64,000 nt of DNA from Putridiphycobacter sp965230485 (lineage in GTDB: Bacteria > Bacteroidota > Bacteroidia > Flavobacteriales_D > Crocinitomicaceae). Below are positions 1 through 7,903 of the stretch, piece by piece. Within the stretch, counting starts at the first letter, position 1, and each line of letters starts with the position of its first letter. Location: positions 3,410,001-3,474,000 of the forward strand of contig CBDDLA010000001.1 in assembly GCA_965230485.1 (NCBI GenBank), in the 5' to 3' direction. The position numbers were made by a program, and so were the translations under genes. Below the pieces are notes generated by a model. The model searched no databases and was not told the origin of the DNA. It was given only the letters and a program-made list of their open reading frames with translations.

Positions 1-100
1 TCCATTTACTATACTGTTACTCATCATTCTTAGTATTTTTGTATTTGAATTAAATTCCGAAGAGGAAAAACAAATCATTTTAGATAATCATGACGCTTAA
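1..100 (+). CDS. C-terminal end of an unidentified membrane protein (5' end outside window)
   Basis: An open frame enters from the left edge and ends at TAA 98-100. The visible 32 residues hold a strongly hydrophobic stretch (about residues 1-15, rich in L, I, V and F) followed by an acidic tail ending DNHDA. This looks like a last membrane helix with a short cytoplasmic tail. It overlaps the next gene by 11 bp, which suggests one operon with the CotH-like and phosphoesterase genes. The family cannot be named from this fragment. Confidence 0.55.
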   Translation, partial: PFTILLLIILSIFVFELNSEEEKQIILDNHDA

Positions 101-2450
101 AAAAAAGTTATTAGCTGTAGTATTGGTTTTATTATCGGGCATAATAGTAACGGGTGTTTACATTAATGGCTACTCGAAGAATTATGGTTACGAAGGACTC
201 ACTGATGTTATTAAAACCTATTTTCACAACAGATCATTGTCTAAAAAAGTGATTGCAAAACAACTCAATATTACGCTTTCGAAAAGTGATTATAATTTCA
301 TAAAAGCTAAAAGAGATGTCGCGCTTGATAGAGGAGTGCAAATAAATGTTGGTGATAATTATGTGGAGTGTGACATCAATTTTGATAACAATAAAAGCAA
401 AGGCGAAATTCGATTAAAAGGTCATATGACAGATCACCTCCAAGGTAACAAATGGTCATATAGAATAAAGACTGATAGTCTTGTTCAAGGTATGTACCGT
501 TTTTCGATTCAACATCCTGGTACTAGAAACTACATTTATGAGTGGATTTATCACCAACTATTAAAAAATGAAGATGTTATTCATCTGAATTATGATTTTA
601 TCAATGTCGTTTTAAATGGTAACGATTTAGGGATTTATGCATTGGAAGAGCATTTTGGTCAACATGTATTAGATAGAAATGATAGACCAAAAGGAGCCAT
701 TTTGCGGTGGAATCCTGAATTATATTGGGATTGGAGAATAGATGAATTACAAGGAGAATATATTGATGAGCAGTATAGCCATTTTAGCTCTAGCTACGTT
801 GAACCATATGATAAAGGAACGGTGATGGCCAACACTGCTTTGCTTTCAAACTATCAAAAAGGTGCGTATTTATTAGAAATGTTTAGAAGGGGAAAAATGA
901 CCACTTCAGAAGTATTTGACATTGAAAGAATGGCAAAGTTTCACGTTATCATTGATTTGGTCGGTGGACATCATTCCTTAGATTGGAGTGACGTGAAATT
1001 TTACTATAATTCTGAATCAAATAGAATTGAGCCTGTTGGTTATGAGAGTTTTAGTATTAGAAAAACAGAAAAAATAGCTGGACAAAGAGTACCTTTAAAT
1101 TATGAAAAAATCTCATTCAATTATCATAATCAATTGTTTTCAGACCCTATTTTCTTTGAATCCTACATAAAGAATATGGAGCGAATTGTTTCAGAAAAAT
1201 ATATCAATGAATTTATGTCTAAGATTCAGCAGGAATTGGATAAAAAAATGGGAATTATAGCAAAAGAGTGGGCATATAGAAAAGTAACTTTTGAAGGTTA
1301 TTACGAAAATATAAGGCTCATTAGAAATAATATAAGTTTACCTAAACCATTTCATGCATTTATTGTACCTGATAGTTCTAAAAAATTGAGACTTTCATTG
1401 GCACCGGTTTCTGACTTTCCTGTGCAAATTATTGGGATTAAAAGAAAAAGTAAAATAAAGGATTTACCAATGGTAATTAATATTCCTGCCAAGGCTCGAG
1501 ATACATATACTAAGTACTTTAATGTTGCGCTTGATAATCCTTTCGGTAAAAAGACAAATTTATATTTGATTGCTAAAATACCAGGTAGTAGCCATACTTT
1601 TGAAGTAATAATTAACGAATTTCCGGCCTATAAAAGTACTTTTAGTGATATAGATTCATCTCAGCTAAATGTATCAAAACCTGATTCATCCATCATTGCA
1701 ATAACTAGTAAAAAATGGAAATTTCGAAGTAGAAATACAGTTTTAAACCATAAGTTATTTGTTCCAAAAGGGGTGACCCTATATCTATACCCTAATGAGT
1801 CTCTAACAATTGGAGAGTATGGTAGGTTAAGGGTAGATGGGGAGCTTGTTTTTCAAGGTTATGATGAGGATCAATCCGTTGAATTGATTAACAAAAGCAA
1901 TGAAAGCATTTTCTTGAATAAGGGGAGTTTTTTTGCTAAGTATGTCAGATTTAGCGGTAAACCGCTTATTGTGGCGAATAAGAGCAAAATTATTATCAAT
2001 AATTCGGTTATTTACGATATGCAATCTTTAGTTAAATTGGCAGAACAATCAGATGTAGTAATTAACAAATGTTCTAGTGGAAATTTACAAAGTGTTGGTG
2101 AATTTAACGAATCGATTGTTTTAATTAATCATTCTAATTTTTCAAAAGGTAAGCTATTTATAGAATCTAATGGCTCATTTATGCACTTGACTAACACTAA
2201 AGTTGAGAAGTTTAATAAAATGTTTGCCTTGGATTATGGAAGCTCGATAAAAACACATGAAGGATGGTTTAATAGGTTTGATACTATTGCTACTTTGGGG
2301 CACGGTTCTAGTATCCTTGCCATTAACACCAATTTATCAGATGCTGGATTTGGATTTTGGTGGGACGTTAAAAGTAATATTCAAAGTCGCCAGTTTATAA
2401 AACTTTATCAGAGCAAAACCCAAAAAATTAATCAATTAATGGTAATATGA
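90..2450 (+). CDS. CotH-like protein with a beta-helix-like C-terminal region
   Basis: The 786-residue product has one N-terminal membrane helix (about residues 5-22), so it is probably anchored or exported. Residues about 105-190 resemble the CotH family: RLKG at 108-111, KWSYRIK at 121-127 and NGNDLGIYALEEHF near 176-189 match the CotH order of RxKG, a basic strand and the NGxxxGxYxLxE segment. CotH was first known from Bacillus spore coats, and some members are protein kinases. Residues about 560-760 show short strand-like repeats with INKS/ANKS/NN turns, as in right-handed beta-helices. It overlaps the phosphoesterase gene by 4 bp. The substrate is unknown; a role in envelope or surface polymer modification is inference. 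Confidence 0.7.
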   Translation: MTLKKKLLAVVLVLLSGIIVTGVYINGYSKNYGYEGLTDVIKTYFHNRSLSKKVIAKQLNITLSKSDYNFIKAKRDVALDRGVQINVGDNYVECDINFDNNKSKGEIRLKGHMTDHLQGNKWSYRIKTDSLVQGMYRFSIQHPGTRNYIYEWIYHQLLKNEDVIHLNYDFINVVLNGNDLGIYALEEHFGQHVLDRNDRPKGAILRWNPELYWDWRIDELQGEYIDEQYSHFSSSYVEPYDKGTVMANTALLSNYQKGAYLLEMFRRGKMTTSEVFDIERMAKFHVIIDLVGGHHSLDWSDVKFYYNSESNRIEPVGYESFSIRKTEKIAGQRVPLNYEKISFNYHNQLFSDPIFFESYIKNMERIVSEKYINEFMSKIQQELDKKMGIIAKEWAYRKVTFEGYYENIRLIRNNISLPKPFHAFIVPDSSKKLRLSLAPVSDFPVQIIGIKRKSKIKDLPMVINIPAKARDTYTKYFNVALDNPFGKKTNLYLIAKIPGSSHTFEVIINEFPAYKSTFSDIDSSQLNVSKPDSSIIAITSKKWKFRSRNTVLNHKLFVPKGVTLYLYPNESLTIGEYGRLRVDGELVFQGYDEDQSVELINKSNESIFLNKGSFFAKYVRFSGKPLIVANKSKIIINNSVIYDMQSLVKLAEQSDVVINKCSSGNLQSVGEFNESIVLINHSNFSKGKLFIESNGSFMHLTNTKVEKFNKMFALDYGSSIKTHEGWFNRFDTIATLGHGSSILAINTNLSDAGFGFWWDVKSNIQSRQFIKLYQSKTQKINQLMVI

Positions 2451-3481
2451 ATCGTTTACTTTTAATCGTAACCCTTTTTCTTGGAATCGTAGCTAATGGA
2501 CAAACTATTACTTCCCCGTTTAATGGTATTGAATTAAAGCTGGATAGTATTGATGACTATATATTTACTGTAAGTGGTCACTTTCATGGCTCAGGTGCAA
2601 ATGCTACAGGTTATCCAACTAACACTTTATTAGCAAATCTTAGTCAATTAAATGGAAATGGGAGTTCTTTTATAGTCTGTTTAGGAGATCTTTTTCTGGA
2701 TGTTAAAAACGATATACCCTTTTTTGAAGCTTCCTTTTTTAAGAAACTTTCTATTCCTCTCTTCAATACGGTCGGAAATCATGACTTGTCTGATCATGTA
2801 TACCAAGATAACTATGGTGAGACAAATTTTCAGTTTGAAACGAAGAAAGATTTGCATTTGTTTTTTGATACTGAAATTGATAATGGCAGTTTTAATTATA
2901 AACAAATAGAAGTTTTAAAAAAAGCAATACGTCAAGCTAAAAAAGGTCAATATAACCATGCATTTATATATTGTCACAGAACAATATGGGTTAAACATTA
3001 TGATGCACTTAATGGATTGTTTACTGATAATACGCAATCGCTGTTAGGAAATAATTTCACTAAAGACGTTTTTCCATTAATAAAAGAACTTTCTGAAAAC
3101 GTGCCTGTTTTTTGGTTTTCCGGTTCACTAGGAGATGCGCCTGCCTCATTTTTTTATCATAAGGATAAGGATGAAGATATAACTTACATTGCTACTGCAA
3201 TACGTGGGCTTAAAAGGGATGCATGGTTGAAAGTAATAGTAAATAACAACAAATTAAGCTTTGAAACAATAAGTTTAACTGGTCAGAAATTATTGCCGCT
3301 TGAGTCATATGATGTTAACTATTGGCAGTCGCATAGCGGAGAAGCACCTTTCAATTATAGACTAATTCCATATTATACCAAAAACATTGTTTTCAACCGT
3401 GTATTTTGGTATGGAGTTTTAACCACTATTTTAATTGGAATTAGCTTTGTATTCTTAAGAAAAAGAAGACAAAAAAATTAA
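2447..3481 (+). CDS. Calcineurin-like phosphoesterase with incomplete metal motifs, C-terminal membrane anchor
   Basis: The 344-residue protein starts with a signal peptide (to about residue 19, ANGQ) and ends with a membrane helix at about 316-336 followed by RKRRQKN, so the catalytic domain should face the periplasm or cell exterior. GDLFLDV at 80-86 and GNHD at 110-113 match motifs II and III of metallophosphoesterases. The first DxH motif is replaced by SGHFHG (43-48) and the late GHxH motif by SGSLGD near 226, so some metal ligands seem lost. The start overlaps the CotH-like gene (ATGA), which indicates translational coupling. Enzyme activity is uncertain. Confidence 0.7.
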   Translation: MNRLLLIVTLFLGIVANGQTITSPFNGIELKLDSIDDYIFTVSGHFHGSGANATGYPTNTLLANLSQLNGNGSSFIVCLGDLFLDVKNDIPFFEASFFKKLSIPLFNTVGNHDLSDHVYQDNYGETNFQFETKKDLHLFFDTEIDNGSFNYKQIEVLKKAIRQAKKGQYNHAFIYCHRTIWVKHYDALNGLFTDNTQSLLGNNFTKDVFPLIKELSENVPVFWFSGSLGDAPASFFYHKDKDEDITYIATAIRGLKRDAWLKVIVNNNKLSFETISLTGQKLLPLESYDVNYWQSHSGEAPFNYRLIPYYTKNIVFNRVFWYGVLTTILIGISFVFLRKRRQKN

Positions 3482-4155
3482 GAAAGTAAGTCTGGTCGCT
3501 TTTCTTTGGTTCGTTCAATGGCCTTGTCCATTCTCCAGGTTTCAATTTTTTTATCATCACCACTTAATAGAACGTCAGGTACTTTATGTCCTTCATAGTT
3601 TTGAGGACGAGTATAAACAGGAGGAGCTAATAAATTATCTTGAAAAGAATCAGTTAAAGCAGATGTTTCGTCATTCAAGACTCCAGGTAAAAGTCTAATA
3701 ATGGCATCAGTAACTGTTGCAGCAGCGAGCTCCCCGCCTGATAGAACATAGTTACCAATCGATATTTCTTTGGTAATGAACAGATCTCTTACGCGCTGAT
3801 CGACACCTTTATAGTGACCACATAAAATAATGATATTTTCTTTTAATGATAGCTGATTGGCAGTTTTTTGGTCAAACAAATCCCCATCAGGTGTCATGTA
3901 AATGATATCATTATATAATCGCTCAGATTTTAATTTATTAATACAATCAGCAATTGGTTGAATTGTCATAACCATTCCAGCTCCACCACCATATTGATAG
4001 TCATCAACACTTTTTTGTCGGTGGGTTGAATAGTCACGAATATTGTGTACATGAATAGATGCTACCCCCTTTTCCTGGGCTCTTTTCAAAATAGAGTGAC
4101 TAAATGGACCTGAAAAAAGTTCAGGTAATACTGTTAAAATATCTACACGCATCAA
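3478..4155 (-). CDS. trmD: tRNA (guanine-N1)-methyltransferase
   Basis: TrmD methylates G37 of tRNAs reading CNN codons, using S-adenosylmethionine, and prevents +1 frameshifting. The 225-residue protein has the normal length and the SPOUT-family knot features: QYGGGAGMVM near residue 55, CGHYKGVDQR near 112 and SIGNYVLSGGE near 131. In many bacteria trmD lies with rpsP, rimM and rplS; here it stands alone. Its stop overlaps the stop of the convergent phosphoesterase gene by 4 bp. A TAnnTTTG box lies 14 nt upstream of the ATG. Confidence 0.96.
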   Translation of the reverse strand: MMRVDILTVLPELFSGPFSHSILKRAQEKGVASIHVHNIRDYSTHRQKSVDDYQYGGGAGMVMTIQPIADCINKLKSERLYNDIIYMTPDGDLFDQKTANQLSLKENIIILCGHYKGVDQRVRDLFITKEISIGNYVLSGGELAAATVTDAIIRLLPGVLNDETSALTDSFQDNLLAPPVYTRPQNYEGHKVPDVLLSGDDKKIETWRMDKAIERTKEKRPDLLS

Positions 4156-4169
4156 AAAAAATTCAGTAA

Positions 4170-4177
4170 CAAAATTA
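4170..4177 (-). promoter_or_regulatory. Bacteroidota -7 box for trmD
   Basis: The minus strand reads TAATTTTG, a full match to the Bacteroidota -7 consensus TAnnTTTG, 14 nt before the trmD ATG. No clear -33 TTTG was seen. Confidence 0.5.
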
Positions 4178-4289
4178 AGCGATTGTATTGTATATAATGT
4201 AATATTTATCGTGAATTAGTTGAAAACAATTTAATGTTTTAAAAATCAATGCATTAATTACTTGTCGAATCGTTTAGTTTTAAATTCAC

Positions 4290-4297
4290 TACATTTG
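4290..4297 (+). promoter_or_regulatory. Bacteroidota -7 box for the M23/LysM peptidase gene
   Basis: TACATTTG matches TAnnTTTG, 19 nt before the ATG at 4317. A TTG at 4262-4264 is a possible but distant -33 element. Confidence 0.55.
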
Positions 4298-4316
4298 CAA
4301 CTTATATTTTTAAAAT

Positions 4317-5270
4317 ATGAAATTATTATTCATTTTTTTAACGTTGTTTTTTGGTCAGTTTGTTTTTGCTCAAATCGAACAGGACCTTAGGGATTCTTTA
4401 GATTTGGAGTTTCAAAAGCAATTAGTTAATGATATTGGCCAAGACGCTAAAAACGAAGGTGATATTGGAGGAGTTTCTGACTTTAATGGTATTTTAAATG
4501 ACCATATTCACGATTTATTATTGGAAGATTCAACAATGAATTTTAAATCTTATTGGAAAAATGATGTTACAATTACTTATAATGAAAATCCAGTTGACAG
4601 GTTGAAAGATACGTTATGGCTTTGTGTATTAGATTCTATTCATAATAGGGTATCAGTGCCATTAAAAGAGGTATCGATAACGTCACATTTTGGAATTCGA
4701 CACGGAAGAAATCATAACGGAACCGACTTAGATTTAGAAACTGGTGATACCGTATATGCTGCATTTGACGGTATAATTAGATATTCTAAATACCATACTG
4801 GTGGGTTTGGTAATTTGATCATAACAAGACACTTTAATGGTTTAGAAACATATTACGCTCATTTATCAAAACTACTTGTTGGACCTAATACTACTGTTGT
4901 AGCAGGAACTCCAATTGGTTTGGGCGGCAGTACGGGACGTTCAACTGGCTCTCATTTGCATTTTGAAGTAAGGTTTTATGACCAACCGATCGACCCTGAA
5001 CTAATATTTGATTTTGGATCGGGAGATATCAAAGATCAAAATCTTTTTGTTCACAGTGGAATATTTGAGCATTCTAAGTCGAGTAGAAGTGGTGCTCCCC
5101 GTGATGGAAATTCAACAACCGCAAGTAGAAAATATTATAGGGTTAAAAGTGGAGATACCTTATCCGCAATTGCTGCTAGAAATCGTACTACGGTTTCCAG
5201 GTTGTGCAGATTAAATCATATAAAATCTACTTCTATTTTACGCATTGGCCAGTCTATTCGCTTAAGATAG
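4317..5270 (+). CDS. Exported M23 metallopeptidase with C-terminal LysM domain
   Basis: This is a peptidoglycan-cleaving or division-associated protein of the LytM/lysostaphin family. A signal peptide ends near residue 19 (FVFAQ). The M23 domain (about 115-220) keeps all expected residues: H133 and D137 in NHNGTDLD, H182 in YYAHLS, and H213/H215 in GSHLHFEV. This suggests a zinc-binding active enzyme rather than a degenerate EnvC-like activator. A single LysM (YYRVKSGDTLSAIAARN onward, about 273-316) should bind glycan strands. The gene has its own promoter box. Its last 17 bp overlap the end of the convergent glycosyltransferase gene. Confidence 0.92.
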   Translation: MKLLFIFLTLFFGQFVFAQIEQDLRDSLDLEFQKQLVNDIGQDAKNEGDIGGVSDFNGILNDHIHDLLLEDSTMNFKSYWKNDVTITYNENPVDRLKDTLWLCVLDSIHNRVSVPLKEVSITSHFGIRHGRNHNGTDLDLETGDTVYAAFDGIIRYSKYHTGGFGNLIITRHFNGLETYYAHLSKLLVGPNTTVVAGTPIGLGGSTGRSTGSHLHFEVRFYDQPIDPELIFDFGSGDIKDQNLFVHSGIFEHSKSSRSGAPRDGNSTTASRKYYRVKSGDTLSAIAARNRTTVSRLCRLNHIKSTSILRIGQSIRLR

Positions 5271-6399
5271 AGTGGTATGTTTTTTTCCATTTATCTAAAA
5301 TAACTGCTTTTCCGAATTTATCATTAATTCTCTTTCGAATTTGTTTGTGTTCATAGGATTGAAAGTTACTATTCATCTCTATAATTGCTGATGTGAGTGA
5401 CGGTTCATCTTTTATAGGTATTAGGATGCCATTTTGTTTATTAACAAAAGCTTCTGGTCCACCGCAACGTGTACAAATTACTGGTAGTCCGGAAGCAAGG
5501 GCTTCCGCTACAGTCATACCAAAAGTTTCAACATTGGAGTTGCAAATGTAAAAATGAAATTTAGGAAGTAAACTCAGGACTTCAGTCTGCGTTTTTCTTC
5601 CCATTAATACAACATTATTTTCTAAAGATAACTGTCGAATTTTTTCAACTACTAATTTCTTGTCAGGTCCATCACCTATAATAGTAAGCTTTAATTTACT
5701 ATTTAATAATAAAGCTTTTTGAAAGCCCATTAGGAGTCCAGTAATATTTTTAGTTTTATTATTCAAGTCTGATACTGAAATAATCTGGGTAAAATCTTTT
5801 GTTTTTTTTGCTTCTTTTTTTGGAGACGCTAATATGACATTTGGAATAACAATGGGATCTTTTTTCAGTAAAGGAGCTATTTTTTCTAATAGTACTTGAC
5901 TGACAACTGTTACCGTACAAGCTTTTTTTAATATGTTTTTATAAAAGGCTTTATAAAAAAACGGTTTTCCCTCAAACTGTCCATTTAAATGCCCTGACCA
6001 ATGTTCAGTTATCAAAAAAGGAGTTTGCTTTCTTTTGAGAAGATGTAGAGCTAATATTGCAGGTCGTACTGGAACGTGGACATGAACTAGATCAACAGGC
6101 TTCGCTAGTTGTCCTAGTCCAATTTTTTGTGCTTTTCTGTATTTAAAAAAATGTTGTAGTTTTTTAAAAAACTGACTCTGTTTATAATATACTCGTATCT
6201 CGTTGACACCCGAATTTTTGATTGATTTAACCAAATACCTCTCAGCACTGTTAGGAATGCTGTGAATATAAATTACACTTACATCAAATTGTTGAGATAT
6301 TAATTGAGCTTGATTTTGAACAAAAATTCCAAGCTGTGGATCAGAGGGATTAGGATACCACTTAGATAATATTAAAATATGTGGCTTTTCTAAAGACAA
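5254..6399 (-). CDS. GT4-family (GT-B fold) glycosyltransferase
   Basis: The 381-residue protein has the two-domain GT-B layout: HILILSKWYPNPSDP at the N-terminus, then IISVSDLNNKTKNI and ETFGMTVAEALASG near 295, where the glutamates give the EX7E motif of retaining GT4 enzymes. It probably transfers a sugar from a nucleotide-sugar to a surface glycan or lipid carrier; the sugar cannot be told. The start is a TTG directly abutting the TAA of the upstream FAH-family gene (TAATTG). No ATG exists upstream of the conserved N-terminus, so a TTG start is the best reading and translation is probably coupled. Confidence 0.85.
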   Translation of the reverse strand: MSLEKPHILILSKWYPNPSDPQLGIFVQNQAQLISQQFDVSVIYIHSIPNSAERYLVKSIKNSGVNEIRVYYKQSQFFKKLQHFFKYRKAQKIGLGQLAKPVDLVHVHVPVRPAILALHLLKRKQTPFLITEHWSGHLNGQFEGKPFFYKAFYKNILKKACTVTVVSQVLLEKIAPLLKKDPIVIPNVILASPKKEAKKTKDFTQIISVSDLNNKTKNITGLLMGFQKALLLNSKLKLTIIGDGPDKKLVVEKIRQLSLENNVVLMGRKTQTEVLSLLPKFHFYICNSNVETFGMTVAEALASGLPVICTRCGGPEAFVNKQNGILIPIKDEPSLTSAIIEMNSNFQSYEHKQIRKRINDKFGKAVILDKWKKTYHSILSE

Positions 6400-7008
6400 T
6401 TATTTAATGTTAAGTGAAAACATTTCTGTTGAGTCTATATAACCCTTTAGACTATCATTTATTGCTACAGGTCCAACTCCTGCAGGAGTTCCGGTATAAA
6501 TTAAATCTCCTATTTTAAGCGTTAGGAATTGTGAAACATAGGCAATGATTTGATCAATGCTGAAGATCATATCAGAAGAGTTGCCGTGCTGCACTACTTC
6601 ATTATTTTTGGTCAAACTAAACTCTATATTACCTAAGTCTAGTTTATTTTTATCGATAAAGCGATCAGATAATATTGCACTATTATCAAATGCCTTCGCT
6701 ATTTCCCATGGTAATCTTTTTTCCTTACATTCAGCCTGTTTATCACGTGCAGTAAAATCAATCCCTAATCCAATCTTATCGTAATATTTATGCGCAAACT
6801 TATGCTCTATGTATTTACCAACTCTGTTAATCTTAACAACTAATTCTACCTCATAGTGTAAGTTTTTAGTAAACTCTGGAATATGCATAAAACTAGCTCG
6901 ATTTAATGCTGAATCGGGCTTCATAAAAAATACTGGTTCAGATGGCAGGTCCGCGTTCATTTCAGTTGCATGTTTAGCATAATTTCGCCCAATACAAATA
7001 ATTTTCAT
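6400..7008 (-). CDS. Fumarylacetoacetate hydrolase (FAH)-family protein, acylpyruvase-like
   Basis: The 202-residue protein is a single FAH domain of the short FAHD1/YcgM type, which hydrolyses acylpyruvates or decarboxylates oxaloacetate. The start MKIICIGRNYAKHA is characteristic. Metal ligands fit: the glutamates of HYEVELVV near residue 52 and the aspartate of GIDFTARD near 84, with KAFD near 105 and YTGTPAGVG near 170. It lies in a minus-strand run between the exonuclease gene (52 nt upstream) and the glycosyltransferase (0 nt downstream). The substrate is not settled by sequence. Confidence 0.88.
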   Translation of the reverse strand: MKIICIGRNYAKHATEMNADLPSEPVFFMKPDSALNRASFMHIPEFTKNLHYEVELVVKINRVGKYIEHKFAHKYYDKIGLGIDFTARDKQAECKEKRLPWEIAKAFDNSAILSDRFIDKNKLDLGNIEFSLTKNNEVVQHGNSSDMIFSIDQIIAYVSQFLTLKIGDLIYTGTPAGVGPVAINDSLKGYIDSTEMFSLNIK

Positions 7009-7060
7009 AGCATTGATTTAATTAAAATTTGTGGAACCTTAAAATTAGTGAATAAAGATT

Positions 7061-7903
7061 TTATTTCCCTGGAAATTTCGATTTTAGAGCAGAAAGTTTG
7101 TCTTCAAAACTTTCAGTATTTTTTCCTTTTTCTATCTGTTTAATTTTAGCCACTTCTTCCCGAAGTACTTTTTTAGTATAGTGAGGAAAGTCGTTATTTA
7201 ACATCCAACTATGATAACCAGGTTCTTTTTTAAGAATTTCTGAAACGGTTTTATTTTGATGTTTACCAAAATTATAAACAAGCTCACCAGCTTTGTTATA
7301 CGCTAGCCTACCACTAAAATCAGCTATTTTATTTTTCGTGATTTGACTAAACTCAGCCAAAAAAGCCATATCATTTTTTAAATCAGAATATTTGTCTAAC
7401 TGGGCTTTTAAAACTTCATAAGTAGCGAATATATCTGCTTCAGCGCTGTGTGCGTTCTCAATATTTTTTTGACAATAAAATTGGTAGGCAGCTTCAAGTG
7501 TTCTTTTTTCCATTTTATGGAAAATATTCTGTACATCAATGCAGTTTCTATTTTCCATAGAAAATTCAGTTTCCGCCCTTACAAACTCTTCAAGAAGCAA
7601 AGGGATATCATATTTATTTGAATTATATCCTGCTAAATCTGAATTACCAATAAAGTCGATTAAAGTTGATGAAAACGCTTTGAATGTTGGTTCATTTTTA
7701 ACTAAATCGTTTGTGATACCATGAATTTCTACTACTTCTTGCGGAATACTTATTTCAGGGTTGATGCGTTGAACAAGGCGTTCTTCACTTCCATCTGGAT
7801 TAATTTTAATGATTCCAATTTCAACAATTCTATCTTTTGTAATATTTAAACCAGTGGCTTCAAGATCCAAAAAAGCAATAGATTTTTTTAAGTCTAATTC
7901 CAT
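7061..7903 (-). CDS. DEDDh-type 3'-5' exonuclease (DnaQ-like)
   Basis: All five DEDDh residues are visible: D13 and E15 in FLDLEATGL, D99 in SNKYDIPLL, H152 and D157 in AHSAEADIF. The fold is that of DNA polymerase III epsilon. Beyond the nuclease domain (to about 170) there is a tail with YNFGKHQNKTVSEILKKEPG near 210-230, a module often attached to such exonucleases in Bacteroidota and of unclear function. The protein may proofread, trim or repair DNA or RNA; 280 residues is longer than the minimal proofreading subunit. The start codon shares one base with the stop of the upstream OmpA gene, so the two are likely co-transcribed. Confidence 0.88.
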   Translation of the reverse strand: MELDLKKSIAFLDLEATGLNITKDRIVEIGIIKINPDGSEERLVQRINPEISIPQEVVEIHGITNDLVKNEPTFKAFSSTLIDFIGNSDLAGYNSNKYDIPLLLEEFVRAETEFSMENRNCIDVQNIFHKMEKRTLEAAYQFYCQKNIENAHSAEADIFATYEVLKAQLDKYSDLKNDMAFLAEFSQITKNKIADFSGRLAYNKAGELVYNFGKHQNKTVSEILKKEPGYHSWMLNNDFPHYTKKVLREEVAKIKQIEKGKNTESFEDKLSALKSKFPGK

